A stretch of DNA of 64,000 bases from DATMTS01 sp035564555 (GCA_035564555.1 DATMTS010000039.1:20346-84345), one strand, 5' to 3'; counted from the first letter of the stretch, positions 26,056 through 34,700 are shown. The notes: generated from the sequence alone by a model not told the origin. Numbers and translations are program-made.

Positions 26056-27356
26056 CGGCTCAGCACCAGGGTCGCCACGCTGAAGATCGCCAGGCCGGCG
26101 ATCGATCCCACGACCGTGCCGTTGATGCGGATGAACTGCAGGTCGCGACCCACCATCAGTTCGATCTTCTGCGTCGTCTCCGCGGCATCCCAGCGTCGCA
26201 CGGTGTCGGTGATCACCCCGGCGATGTCGTGCCGGTAGGTGGAGACGACATGGCTGGCGGCCTCGGTCAGCGCTCCGTTCAGTTTCGCGCCGAGCGCGGG
26301 GTCGGTCGCCAACCGCGCCCCGAGGTCGGCGACGATCGACTCGATGCCGGCCCGCAGCGGACCGGACGCGTCGGCCAGCGACTCCAGCAGGGTGCTGCGA
26401 AAAGCGTCCCACAGTCGTCCGCTCAGCTCGCGCATGCGCGGATCGTCGAACAGACGGGCCTTCGCGCTCTCGAGGCGTTCGATCGTGAGCGGGTCCTCGT
26501 GCAGTCTGAGCGCCAGCGAATCGAGGTAATCGTCGAGCGCGTGCCGCATCCGGTGCTGGGCGTCGTCTCGAACTTCGCGCACGAAGCGCAGTACCTCGCG
26601 GTACAGCGTGTCATCCACCAGCCGCCCGGCGAACGAAGGCATCCAGCGGGGCAACCGGCCCGATGCCACCCGCTCGAACGCATCCGGATTCTCAACGATC
26701 CACTGCTCGAGCCGGTCGATGACGAGGTCGACGGCATCGCGATGGCCGCCGGATGCCAGCACCCGCTGCAGCAGGTCGCCGAGCGGTGGTCCCCAGACCG
26801 GCTGGATCAGGTGCGTGCGTGCGAGCGTGTCGAGCAGCCGCCGCATGTCGTCGTCGTCGAGCAGTGCGATGACACCGCGCAGGGCATCGGATGCCTCGAC
26901 CGCCACGCGGCGGGCGTTGGCGCGCTGTGCCAGCCAGCTGCCGATGACGGTGGCAATGTCGACGCCGGTCAGTTTGTCGCGCACGACCTGTTCGGAGAGG
27001 AAGTTCTGCTCGACGAATTCGCCGAGGCTCGCGCCGATCTCATCTTTGCGGCGCGGGATGATCGCGGTGTGCGGGATCGGCAGACCGAGCGGATGCCGGA
27101 AGAGCGCCGTCACGGCGAACCAGTCGGCGAGCGCGCCGACCATGCCGCCCTCGGCGGCCGCGCGCACGTAGCGCAGCCACGGCGCCTGCGGCTCGAACCC
27201 GAAGGCGACAGCGAAGATCGCGGCGAGCACGATCAGCAGAACGCCCGCGAGCGCCTTCATCCGCCGCAGCGCGCGGAGGCGGTCCTGATCGTTCGGGCTG
27301 AGGGCGTCCGAGTGCGGCGCGGTCTCGCCCCTCAACTCTGCAGCGGGCCGAGCCAT
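26052..27356 (-). CDS. DUF445-family membrane protein
   Basis: A 434-residue protein starting MARPAAELRGETAPHSDALS. Two N-terminal hydrophobic segments flank the signature AAEGGMVGALADWFAVTALF and FRHPLGLPIPHTAIIPRRKD, characteristic of DUF445. A long helical, mostly soluble middle follows (EFVEQNFLSEQVVRDKL), then one C-terminal membrane helix (GSIAGLAIFSVATLVLSR). The start overlaps the end of the acyl-CoA dehydrogenase-like gene by 25 bp. The cellular role of the family is not established. Confidence 0.88.
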   Translation of the reverse strand: MARPAAELRGETAPHSDALSPNDQDRLRALRRMKALAGVLLIVLAAIFAVAFGFEPQAPWLRYVRAAAEGGMVGALADWFAVTALFRHPLGLPIPHTAIIPRRKDEIGASLGEFVEQNFLSEQVVRDKLTGVDIATVIGSWLAQRANARRVAVEASDALRGVIALLDDDDMRRLLDTLARTHLIQPVWGPPLGDLLQRVLASGGHRDAVDLVIDRLEQWIVENPDAFERVASGRLPRWMPSFAGRLVDDTLYREVLRFVREVRDDAQHRMRHALDDYLDSLALRLHEDPLTIERLESAKARLFDDPRMRELSGRLWDAFRSTLLESLADASGPLRAGIESIVADLGARLATDPALGAKLNGALTEAASHVVSTYRHDIAGVITDTVRRWDAAETTQKIELMVGRDLQFIRINGTVVGSIAGLAIFSVATLVLSR

Positions 27357-28486
27357 GCCGTGGCCACTGTGCCGTGCGCGGATTCGTCGTCGGAGGGGTG
27401 GAACATGCCGGCAAGCACGTCGCGGTAGAGGCGTCCGAGCTCGCTCGAGGCGAAGTACGACGAACCGCCTGCCACCCGGATCGCCTTGTCCACAACCTCG
27501 CGTGCGGTCTCGGTGGCGCGCACCTTCAGGCCGACGAGTTTCGCGAACCAGTGCTGGCCATGGTCGACGAGCCCGTCGACGTCGCCCGCGAGCGCGTCGA
27601 GTTGCGGGCCGAGGGCATCCTGCGCGATCGCCGCGTCGGCGACCCGCCATCGGATGTCCGGATCCTGCGCGTAGGTCTTGCCTTCGTTCTTCATCGAAGT
27701 GCGCCGATGGGCGGCCTGCACGGCGAGTTCGAGGGCGCGCGCGCCGATTCCGGTGTACACCGCGGCGAGCAGGATCTCGAAGTTGGCGAAGATCGCGAAG
27801 ATCAACGGGTCGGCGTTCGGGCCGGGATCGAGGCGACGCACGACGCGGTCGGCGGGGGCGTGCGCTCCGCTGAGCATCGTGGTGTTCGATTGGGTCGCGC
27901 GCATTCCCAGCGTGTCCCAGTCCTCTTTGACCTCGAATCCGCCGGCATCGCGATCGATGAAGCCGTAGACGATCTTCGGGGCGTCGGCGCTGACCGTGTC
28001 GAGCCCCATCGTGCCCAGTCGCGTCCAGCCGGGCGACAGGGAGGTGAAGATCTTCGCGCCGTGGAACGCATAGCCGCCGTCTTCGGTGGGCCGGGCCTCG
28101 GTGCGCGAACCGAACAGCACCAGGTCGTTGCCGCCTTCGCTGAGGCCGAAGCCGAAGACCTCGCCGGCACCCGCCTCGCGCAGCACGAAGTCGAGCGACG
28201 AATCGCCTCGGTCGTGCAGCACCTTGGCCACGCCGGTCCAGACCAGGTGCATGTTGACGGCGAGAGCAGTCGCCGGCGCTGCGGATGCCAGCCGCACCTG
28301 CTCGCGCGCGGCATCCTTCAGCCCGAGACCCAGGCCGCCGAACTCCTCCGGCACGAGAGCGCGCAGGTACCCGGCTGCGGTGAGGTCGGCGAAGTCCTCC
28401 GTGAAGAACACGTTGTCACGGTCGTAGCCCGGCGCGCGGGATCGGATCGTCTCGAGCAGGTCGTCGGTGAGGATGCGCGCGGTCAC
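27332..28486 (-). CDS. Acyl-CoA dehydrogenase-family flavoprotein
   Basis: A 384-residue protein starting at GTG. The N-terminal helical domain has GYLRALVPEEFGGLGLGLKD. The middle beta domain has GFGLSEGGNDLVLFGSRTEA and GYAFHGAKIFTSLSPGW. The C-terminal helical domain has AREVVDKAIRVAGGSSYFAS and a final LGRLYRDVLAGMFHPSDDES. The end resembles the DszC/flavin-monooxygenase branch as much as true acyl-CoA dehydrogenases, and no clear catalytic Glu is seen. The substrate is therefore open. It is divergent from an aldo/keto reductase. Confidence 0.85.
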   Translation of the reverse strand: MTARILTDDLLETIRSRAPGYDRDNVFFTEDFADLTAAGYLRALVPEEFGGLGLGLKDAAREQVRLASAAPATALAVNMHLVWTGVAKVLHDRGDSSLDFVLREAGAGEVFGFGLSEGGNDLVLFGSRTEARPTEDGGYAFHGAKIFTSLSPGWTRLGTMGLDTVSADAPKIVYGFIDRDAGGFEVKEDWDTLGMRATQSNTTMLSGAHAPADRVVRRLDPGPNADPLIFAIFANFEILLAAVYTGIGARALELAVQAAHRRTSMKNEGKTYAQDPDIRWRVADAAIAQDALGPQLDALAGDVDGLVDHGQHWFAKLVGLKVRATETAREVVDKAIRVAGGSSYFASSELGRLYRDVLAGMFHPSDDESAHGTVATAWLGPLQS

Positions 28487-28525
28487 GGGGCCAGCCTATT
28501 CCCGGGTTCTCGGTATGGTAGGCGC

Positions 28526-29542
28526 ATGCAAGAGCGCACTCTCGGCCGAACCGGGCGTACCGTCTCGGTCATCGGTCTCGGCACCTGGCAGCTCGGGGCG
28601 GACTGGGGATCGGTTTCCGAAGCCGATGCCCTCGCGGTACTCGATGCGGCGAGGCAGTCCGGTGTCACCTTCTTCGACACAGCCGACGTCTACGGCGATG
28701 GTCGCAGCGAGACGCTGATCGGCCGGTACCTCGCGGCGAACCCGGATGCCGGCATCACGGTCGCCACCAAGATGGGTCGTCGCGAGGCGCAGAACCCGGC
28801 GAATTTCACGCTCGCGAAGTTCCGCGAGTGGACCGATCGCTCCCGTGCCAACCTGCGCACCGACATGCTGGACCTGGTGCAACTGCACTGCCCTCCGACG
28901 CCGGTGTACTCCTCGGACGCGGTATACGACGCCTTGGACGCGCTGGTCGCCGACGGCGCGATCGCGTCGTACGGAGTCAGCGTCGAGACCTGCGATCAGG
29001 CACTCGCCGCGATCGCCCGTCCGAACCTCGCAACCGTGCAGATCATCCTGAACGCGTTCCGGCTGAAACCACTGGATCGCGTCCTGCCTGCCGCCGGCGC
29101 GGCCGGGGTGGGGATCATCGCGCGCGTGCCGCTGGCTTCCGGTCTGCTCAGCGGTCGGTACACCCGCGAGACCACCTTCGCGCCGAACGACCACCGGAAC
29201 TTCAACCGGCACGGCGAGGCGTTCGATGTGGGGGAGACGTTCTCCGGAGTCGACTACCCGACCGGCGTCTCAGCCGCGCAGGAGTTCGCGGATGCCGTCG
29301 CCGCGCTGCGCGAGCGACAGGGCGTCGAATGCGCCGACAAACTCACACCGGCCAAGGCGGCGCTGGCCTGGGTGGCGCAGCAAGACGGAGTCAGCACCGT
29401 CATCCCTGGCGCGCGTTCCGTGGATCAGGCGCGCGCCAACGCCGCTGCGGGATCGGTGCCCGCCCTCGACGAGGAGTTCGAGGCATCCGTGCGTGAGATC
29501 TACGATCGCAACCTGCGCGGCGCCATCCACTCGCACTGGTGA
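28526..29542 (+). CDS. Aldo/keto reductase
   Basis: A 338-residue NADPH-dependent reductase starting MQERTLGRTGRTVSVIGLGT. Catalytic residues are visible: Asp in FFDTADVYGDGRSE (about residues 50-63, including the active-site Tyr), Lys in VATKMGRR, and His in LVQLHCPP. The C-terminal NADPH-binding stretch reads VSTVIPGARSVDQARANAAA. Length and motifs match the AKR superfamily (YajO/YhdN-like). It is divergent from the acyl-CoA dehydrogenase-like gene. A long hairpin lies beyond its stop. Substrate unknown. Confidence 0.9.
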   Translation: MQERTLGRTGRTVSVIGLGTWQLGADWGSVSEADALAVLDAARQSGVTFFDTADVYGDGRSETLIGRYLAANPDAGITVATKMGRREAQNPANFTLAKFREWTDRSRANLRTDMLDLVQLHCPPTPVYSSDAVYDALDALVADGAIASYGVSVETCDQALAAIARPNLATVQIILNAFRLKPLDRVLPAAGAAGVGIIARVPLASGLLSGRYTRETTFAPNDHRNFNRHGEAFDVGETFSGVDYPTGVSAAQEFADAVAALRERQGVECADKLTPAKAALAWVAQQDGVSTVIPGARSVDQARANAAAGSVPALDEEFEASVREIYDRNLRGAIHSHW

Positions 29543-29615
29543 GTTGCCGGTGTCGCCGGCGTCGCCGACGTTGTTTTGGCGGCGCTTTCTGTTGAAGGCT
29601 TGCAGGCAATCCTTG

Positions 29616-29654
29616 GATTCAACGGCAATCCGGGCGCCGGATTGCCGTTGAATC
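29616..29654. terminator. 18-bp hairpin between convergent aldo/keto reductase genes
   Basis: A perfect inverted repeat: GATTCAACGGCAATCCGG (29616-29633) and its complement at 29637-29654, around a GCG loop. It lies between two convergent reductase genes (stops at 29542 and 29690) and can act as a bidirectional terminator, although no long T-tract follows. Its length and perfection are above those of other hairpins here. Confidence 0.75.
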
Positions 29655-29689
29655 TCGTGTTTGCAGTGATTCGCTGCGGCGTGCCGCTG

Positions 29690-30511
29690 CTAGTCGACGT
29701 CGTCCGGATGAGAGCCGGTGCGATCGCCCGCATCGAGCCGGGCGATCGCGGCGCGGTCCTCGGCATCGAGCGCGAACCCGAACACGTCGGCGTTGTCTCG
29801 AATGCGCTGCGGCGTCACCGACTTCGGGATCACCACGTTGCCGAGTTCGATGTGCCAACGGATCACCACCTGTGCCGGCGAAACGTCGTGCTTGTGTGCG
29901 ATCCGATCCAGCGCCCGGTCGTTGACGACGCGGCCGCGGGCCAACGGTGACCACGCTTCGGTCAGGATGCCGTGCTGCTTGTCGAACGCACGCAGCGGCG
30001 CCTGCTGGAACCACGGATGCAACTCCACCTGGTTCACCGCCGGCACGGTCTCGCTCGAGGCGAGCAGCCGGTTCAGATGCGCGTCGGTGAAGTTCGACAC
30101 ACCGATCGAGCGAACACGTCCATCCGCGCGCAGCTCCTCGAGAGCGTGCCACGTCTCGACGTATCGATTCTGACGCGGGGACGGCCAGTGGATCAGGTAG
30201 AGGTCCAGGTAGTCGAGTCCGAGCTTCTGCAGGCTCTCGTCGAACGCCGCGAGCGTCTCGTCGTGGCCGTGCCGGTCGTTCCACACCTTGGTGGTGACGA
30301 AGACCTCCTCGCGAGGAAGCCCGGATGCCGCGATCGCGCGCCCGACCTCCCGCTCGTTGCCGTACAACGCCGCCGTGTCGATGTGCCGGTAGCCGGCTTC
30401 GAATGCGGTGAACACGGCATGCTCGGTGTGCTCCTGCGGCACCTTGTACACGCCGAAGCCGAGTTGCGGAATGCTGCGACCGTCATTCATCCTCAAACGT
30501 GGAATCGTCAT
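29690..30511 (-). CDS. Aldo/keto reductase (2,5-diketo-D-gluconate reductase type)
   Basis: A 273-residue reductase starting MTIPRLRMNDGRSIPQLGFG. AKR signatures: GYRHIDTAALYGNEREVGRA (residues 40-59, Asp/Tyr), VTTKVWND (Lys), DLYLIHWPSP (His), SIGVSNFTDAHLNRLL, and NVVIPKSVTPQRIRDNADVF near the C terminus. The pattern fits the AKR5 group that reduces diketogluconate or small carbonyls. It lies 68 bp downstream of the MFS gene on the same strand, perhaps co-transcribed. Confidence 0.92.
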   Translation of the reverse strand: MTIPRLRMNDGRSIPQLGFGVYKVPQEHTEHAVFTAFEAGYRHIDTAALYGNEREVGRAIAASGLPREEVFVTTKVWNDRHGHDETLAAFDESLQKLGLDYLDLYLIHWPSPRQNRYVETWHALEELRADGRVRSIGVSNFTDAHLNRLLASSETVPAVNQVELHPWFQQAPLRAFDKQHGILTEAWSPLARGRVVNDRALDRIAHKHDVSPAQVVIRWHIELGNVVIPKSVTPQRIRDNADVFGFALDAEDRAAIARLDAGDRTGSHPDDVD

Positions 30512-30579
30512 GGCTCCATTATCGAAGCGAGCCGACCCGATCGTGTCTATTCCGTGCGCCCGACCCGAGACGGCCGCAT

Positions 30580-31788
30580 TCAGCTCGGCGGCAACGCCAC
30601 GGGTTCGGTGTCGGGGATCGGGGATCCGTCCCGTCCGCGCAGATCGGGATGCCAGCGGCGGCCGAGCAACGGCACCAGGAAGCCGACCAGAGCGAAAGCA
30701 CCGGCGACCCAGAACGCACCGGGTGCGTCGAATCGATCGATCAGGAAACCGGCTGCGGCGCTGCCCAGCGCCGCACCGATCAGTTGGCCGGTGCCGACCC
30801 AGCCGTAGGCCTCCGCCGTGTCGCTGAACTTCACGCTCGACGACACGATTCCGAACAGCACGGCCAAAGCGGGGGCGATTCCGGCTCCCGCGATGATCAG
30901 CGTCAGCGCCAGCCACCAGAAGTTCATCCATGCCGAGGCCAGCGCGACGCCGACCAGCACGATGAACATGCGGCGGGCCAGCGCCCACGGCCCGATCGGG
31001 ATGTGTCCGAGTGCCAGGCCGCCTGCCAAGGACCCGAGCGACCAGATCGCGAGTACGATGCCCGCCTCGGAACCGCCCTCGGGAAAGTTCGCCACGACGC
31101 CGGCCTCGATCGCAGCGCACGAGCCCACCAGCAGGAACCCGACGACCGTCGACAGCAACACGGCAGGCCGGCTGAGCACGACCCCGAATCTGCGTTTGCT
31201 GCGCGGGATGCGCACGCGGCCGACCTCGGGAGACGCGATGAACCAGGTTCCGCCGAGCAGCATGACCACGGCGCAGACCAGCAGACCCACGACGGTGGAG
31301 ACCTGGATCGAGATGAAGGTGATCGCCACCGGGCCCGCGATCCAGATGATCTCCTGAGCCGAGGCATCCAGAGAGAACAGCGGGGTCAACTGCCGCGAGT
31401 TCACCATCTTGGGGTAGATCGTGCGCACCGCGGGCTGGATCGGCGGCGTGCTCAGGCCGCCGACGAACGCGATCATCATCGTGAACAGGATCGGCAGCAC
31501 AAGCAGTGCGATCGCGGTGATCGACAGCGCGCAGACCGCGAGGGTGGCGCTGAGCACGACGCGCATGCCCAGCATCCCCATCAAGCGGCTCGTCAGCGGC
31601 CCTGCGATGGCCTGCCCGACGCTCGCAGCGGCCAGAACCAACCCGGCGGCGCCGTACGAGTGCTGCACATGCTCGACGTGCAGCAGAAGAGCCAGCGAGA
31701 GCATCCCGGAGGGGAATCGGGCGGTGAGCTGCGCGGTGATGATCCGAGCCACGCCCGGGGTCCTCAGAAGGCTCGAATAGCTGCTCAC
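30580..31788 (-). CDS. MFS transporter
   Basis: A 402-residue membrane protein with about 12 predicted helices, starting at GTG (VSSYSSLLRTPGVARIITAQ). The first helix pair carries LTARFPSGMLSLALLLHVEH and the loop 2-3 region TSRLMGMLGMRVVL; a long cytoplasmic loop between halves contains RVRIPRSKRRFGV. Later helices are Gly/Ala-rich (AAGFLIDRFDAPGAFWVAGA). Probably a proton-driven exporter of small molecules; substrate unknown. It is divergent from the ribonucleotide reductase operon, sharing its 303-bp intergenic region. Confidence 0.85.
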   Translation of the reverse strand: MSSYSSLLRTPGVARIITAQLTARFPSGMLSLALLLHVEHVQHSYGAAGLVLAAASVGQAIAGPLTSRLMGMLGMRVVLSATLAVCALSITAIALLVLPILFTMMIAFVGGLSTPPIQPAVRTIYPKMVNSRQLTPLFSLDASAQEIIWIAGPVAITFISIQVSTVVGLLVCAVVMLLGGTWFIASPEVGRVRIPRSKRRFGVVLSRPAVLLSTVVGFLLVGSCAAIEAGVVANFPEGGSEAGIVLAIWSLGSLAGGLALGHIPIGPWALARRMFIVLVGVALASAWMNFWWLALTLIIAGAGIAPALAVLFGIVSSSVKFSDTAEAYGWVGTGQLIGAALGSAAAGFLIDRFDAPGAFWVAGAFALVGFLVPLLGRRWHPDLRGRDGSPIPDTEPVALPPS

Positions 31789-31868
31789 CAGGGGGTAGTC
31801 TAGCGGCCGGCCGTCGCCGGAATCGGGGTGTCGGAGGCCCGCGGTACAGTGTGCATAACTCGGCGGAC

Positions 31869-31888
31869 TTGTCCACAGTTGTGGACGA
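31869..31888. promoter_or_regulatory. Inverted pair of DnaA-box-like sequences upstream of nrdA
   Basis: TTGTCCACA (31869-31877) matches the actinobacterial DnaA box exactly. It is followed after GT by TGTGGACGA (31880-31888), the reverse orientation with one mismatch. They lie about 200 bp before the alpha-subunit start. DnaA control of ribonucleotide reductase genes is known in other bacteria, so a replication-linked regulatory role is plausible here. Confidence 0.6.
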
Positions 31889-31893
31889 CACGC

Positions 31894-31941
31894 CCACAAC
31901 ATCTAGGGTTAGCGAACGCACGAAGACCCGCTATATAGTGA
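31894..31941. promoter_or_regulatory. Paired NrdR boxes in the ribonucleotide reductase promoter
   Basis: Two 16-bp elements resemble the NrdR consensus (ACAC-N-ATAT-N-TAGTGT): CCACAACATCTAGGGT at 31894-31909 and ACCCGCTATATAGTGA at 31926-31941. They are 32 bp apart centre to centre, about three helical turns, as usual for the NrdR repressor. The second overlaps a TATAGT -10-like stretch. Nothing else was recognised between here and the 32092 start. Confidence 0.75.
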
Positions 31942-32091
31942 TCACACGCCGGACCACCTCGGGGGTGAACATCCGTGGCACAGTCGGCGATCTGAACAGG
32001 AACGCGCCCGATCTGAGGCGCCACAGGGGAGCCGGATCGGCAGACCGATCCGAGTTGTAGCACGCCGCCCTGCGCGGGTGGCAGGGAGTGA

Positions 32092-34587
32092 GTGGCAGTG
32101 GCTATTACCGTCGTCAAGCGCAACGGAGAGCGTGAGCCGTACGACGCGAACAAGATCAATCTCGCCATCGAGGCTGCGTCTGCCGGGCTCGACGAGAACA
32201 TCACCTGGGTGACCCAGATCGCGAGCGAGCTCGAGCTCACCCTGTTCGACGGCATCACGACCCAGCAGCTCGACGAGGCCGTCATCCAGGTGGCGTTGCA
32301 GAACGTCAAAGACGATCCGGCGTTCGACACGGTGGCGGCCCGCCTGCTGCTCAAGACCATCTACAAGCGCGTGCTCGGCGACTACGAGAACGCCGACGAG
32401 CTCAAGCAGCTGCATCAGAGCCGGTTCCGGGACTACATCCATCGCGGAGTCGACGAGGAACTGCTCGACCCCCGCTTCCCCGACCTGTTCGACCTCGACC
32501 GGCTCGCCGCCGCAATCGACCCCGCCCACGACGAGTTGCTGAAGTACATCGGCGTCGTGACCCTGAACAACCGCTACGGCATCAAGGCGCGCAACGGCGA
32601 GCCCCTGGAGGTGCCGCAGTTCTTCTGGATGCGCATCGCCATGGGGCTCTCGCTCAACGAGGTGAACGCGACGGAGGTCGCGCTGCAGTTCTACGCGAAG
32701 ATGTCGGTGCTCGACTACCTGGCCGCGGGCTCGACCCTGGTCAACGCGGGCACCAAGTTCCCGCAGCTCTCGAACTGCTTCGTGATGGAGATGCACGACG
32801 ACATCGAACACATCGCCAAGAGCGTGCGCGATGTCATGTGGCTGACCAAGGGCACCGGCGGCATCGGCCTCGCGGTGACCAAACTGCGTGCCCAGGGCTC
32901 GCCGATCCGCTCCAACAACACGACGTCGACCGGTCCCATCCCGTTCATGCACACGATCGACTCGGTGCTGCGCGCGGTCAGCCGCGGCGGCAAGAAGTTC
33001 GGCGCACTGTGCTTCTACATGGAGAACTGGCACCTCGACTTCCCCGAGTTCATCGACCTGCGACAGAACTCCGGCGACCCGTACCGACGCACCCGCACGG
33101 CCAACACGGCCGTGTGGATCAGCGACGAGTTCATGAAGCGGGTACAGAACGACGAGCCGTGGTACCTGTTCGACCCGCTCGAGGTCGGCGACCTCAACGA
33201 GTTGTACGGCAAGGCGTTCAGCGAACGCTACGCGCACTACGCCGCTGAGGCGGAGGCCGGTCGGCTGCACATGTACAAGAAGACGACGGCGCGTGAGCAG
33301 TTCAAGGCCATCCTGATGAGCCTGCAGACCACCAGCCACCCGTGGCTGACCTGGAAGGACACGATCAACAACCGCGCCTTGAACAACAACACGGGCACCA
33401 TCCACCTCTCCAACCTGTGCACCGAGGTGTGCCTGCCGCAGGACCGCGACAACGTCGCGGTGTGCAACCTGGCATCCATCAACCTCTCCCGGCACCTGGT
33501 CGACGGAAAGTTCGACTGGGCTCGCATCGAGCAGAGCGCGCGCCTCGCCGTGCGCCAGCTCGACAACCTGCTCGACATCACCCTCTCCAGCGTCGACGAG
33601 GCCGACTTCTCCAACCAGCAGAACCGCGCCATCGGGCTCGGCGTGATGGGCTTCACGGACGTCGTCGAACGGCTCGGCCTGAGCTACGAGTCGGAGGAGG
33701 CGTACGACCTGATCGACGAGATCATGGAGCACGTGTCGTACGCGGCCATCTCGGAGAGCGTGGACCTCGCCGCCGAGCGCGGTGCGTACCCCAACTTCGA
33801 GGGCTCCCGCTGGTCGCAGGGCCTGGTGCCGTTCGACACCATCGCGCTGACCGAGACCGACCGCGGTCTGCCGATCGCCGTCAACCGCAAGACGCGCCTG
33901 GATTGGGACGCCCTGCGTGAGCGCGTCAAGGGCGGCGTGCGCAACGCGACCCTGATGGCGATCGCGCCGACGGCATCCATCGGTCTGGTGGCCGGCACGA
34001 CTCCGGGCTTCGACCCGCAGTTCTCGCAGATCTTCAGCCGTTCGACCTCCTCCGGAAAGTTCCTGGAGGTCAACCGCAACCTGGTTCGGGCGCTGCAGGA
34101 GCGCGGGCTGTGGCAGGGCGTTCGCGAGTCGATCCTGCGCAGCCAGGGCGACATCCAGAACATCGCCGAGATCCCGGACGAGATCAAGGCGACCTACAAG
34201 ACGAGCTTCCAGCTCTCGCCGTACGCGTTCCTCGAGGTCGCGGCCCGCGCGCAGAAGTGGATCGACCAGGCGATCAGCCGCAACATGTACCTCGAGACGC
34301 GCGACCTCGGCGACATGATGGAGATCTACTACGGCGCGTGGGAGCGCGGCGTCAAGACCACCTATTACCTGCACATGAAGCCGCGGCACCAGGCCGAGCA
34401 GACCTCGGTGCGGGTCAACAAGGCCGAGGAGATCTCCGGCGGGGCTCGCAGGGGCTTCGGTACCACAGCGCCGGTCGGCGCTCCTGCTCAGGCGGGCGGC
34501 TCTTCGGATGCCGGTCAGTCGGCGCCCGCCGCGGCTCCCGCCCGGCGCGGGTTCGGTTTCGGCGGTTTGACGGGAGGCGACAAGTGA
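32092..34587 (+). CDS. nrdA: Class I ribonucleoside-diphosphate reductase, alpha subunit, lacking its own C-terminal CxxC
   Basis: Reduces NDPs to dNDPs. The 831-residue protein has an N-terminal ATP cone (VVKRNGEREPYDANKINLAI, about residues 7-26, to about 95). It has the catalytic cysteines in QLSNCFVMEM, NLCTEVCLP and VAVCNLASINL (roughly 227, 442 and 463). The barrel end contains TASIGLVAGTTPGFDPQFS. A Gly/Ala/Pro/Ser-rich linker (about 780-826) ends GFGGLTGGDK with no cysteine pair. The CxxC that normally re-reduces the active site is encoded by the overlapping ORF at 34584. Start GTG 32092 gives VAVAITVVKRNG and is preceded by GGCAGGGAGTGAGTG. The operon continues with the tail ORF and nrdB. 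Confidence 0.95.
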   Translation: MAVAITVVKRNGEREPYDANKINLAIEAASAGLDENITWVTQIASELELTLFDGITTQQLDEAVIQVALQNVKDDPAFDTVAARLLLKTIYKRVLGDYENADELKQLHQSRFRDYIHRGVDEELLDPRFPDLFDLDRLAAAIDPAHDELLKYIGVVTLNNRYGIKARNGEPLEVPQFFWMRIAMGLSLNEVNATEVALQFYAKMSVLDYLAAGSTLVNAGTKFPQLSNCFVMEMHDDIEHIAKSVRDVMWLTKGTGGIGLAVTKLRAQGSPIRSNNTTSTGPIPFMHTIDSVLRAVSRGGKKFGALCFYMENWHLDFPEFIDLRQNSGDPYRRTRTANTAVWISDEFMKRVQNDEPWYLFDPLEVGDLNELYGKAFSERYAHYAAEAEAGRLHMYKKTTAREQFKAILMSLQTTSHPWLTWKDTINNRALNNNTGTIHLSNLCTEVCLPQDRDNVAVCNLASINLSRHLVDGKFDWARIEQSARLAVRQLDNLLDITLSSVDEADFSNQQNRAIGLGVMGFTDVVERLGLSYESEEAYDLIDEIMEHVSYAAISESVDLAAERGAYPNFEGSRWSQGLVPFDTIALTETDRGLPIAVNRKTRLDWDALRERVKGGVRNATLMAIAPTASIGLVAGTTPGFDPQFSQIFSRSTSSGKFLEVNRNLVRALQERGLWQGVRESILRSQGDIQNIAEIPDEIKATYKTSFQLSPYAFLEVAARAQKWIDQAISRNMYLETRDLGDMMEIYYGAWERGVKTTYYLHMKPRHQAEQTSVRVNKAEEISGGARRGFGTTAPVGAPAQAGGSSDAGQSAPAAAPARRGFGFGGLTGGDK

Positions 34588-34655
34588 TCGACGAGTTCGA
34601 CTACGACGTGCCAGTCGATCCGATGGACGACCTGCAGTGCGACTCCTGCCAATAG
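34584..34655 (+). CDS. 23-residue peptide carrying the CxxC tail of ribonucleotide reductase alpha
   Basis: GTG 34584 overlaps the nrdA TGA (GTGA) and is preceded by GGGAGG with 6-nt spacing (34572-34577), a strong ribosome site. The peptide starts VIDEFDYDVPVDPMDDLQ and ends with CDSCQ. An acidic segment followed by C-x-x-C-Q resembles the redox-active C-terminal tail of class I alpha subunits (compare CEACQ endings). The context therefore suggests that the tail is made as a separate peptide, or joined by a -1 frameshift at the nrdA stop. No classic slippery heptamer is present. A sequencing error in nrdA cannot be excluded. Confidence 0.7.
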   Translation: MIDEFDYDVPVDPMDDLQCDSCQ

Positions 34656-34665
34656 CCCGGGCGCT

Positions 34666-34700
34666 GGTCGAGTAGGTCGCGCAGCGACCGTATCGAGACC
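34666..34700. repeat. Microbacteriaceae-type extragenic palindrome
   Basis: The sequence GGTCGAGTAGGTCGCGCAGC continuing GACCGTATCGAGACC forms an imperfect palindrome. It matches, from memory, the abundant extragenic element GGTCTCGATACG...CTACTCGACC of Microbacteriaceae. It lies between the tail ORF and nrdB and may form an mRNA hairpin that tunes expression of the two parts. It is the only clear copy noticed in the window. Confidence 0.65.

Noticed and set aside
31851..32060. Possible small gene in the nrd promoter region
   Set aside because: Its codons include the DnaA- and NrdR-type boxes, it has no ribosome site, and the product looks random.
31942..34389. Long (815-codon) open frame antisense to nrdA
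   Set aside because: It is the complement of a gene with strong G/C third-position bias; its product is His/Val/Arg-rich, has no recognisable motif, and the sense strand encodes a complete NrdA.
34570..34590. Programmed -1 frameshift site joining nrdA to the CxxC ORF
   Set aside because: No X-XXY-YYZ slippery heptamer is present and a good ribosome site plus GTG explains separate translation; kept only as an alternative.
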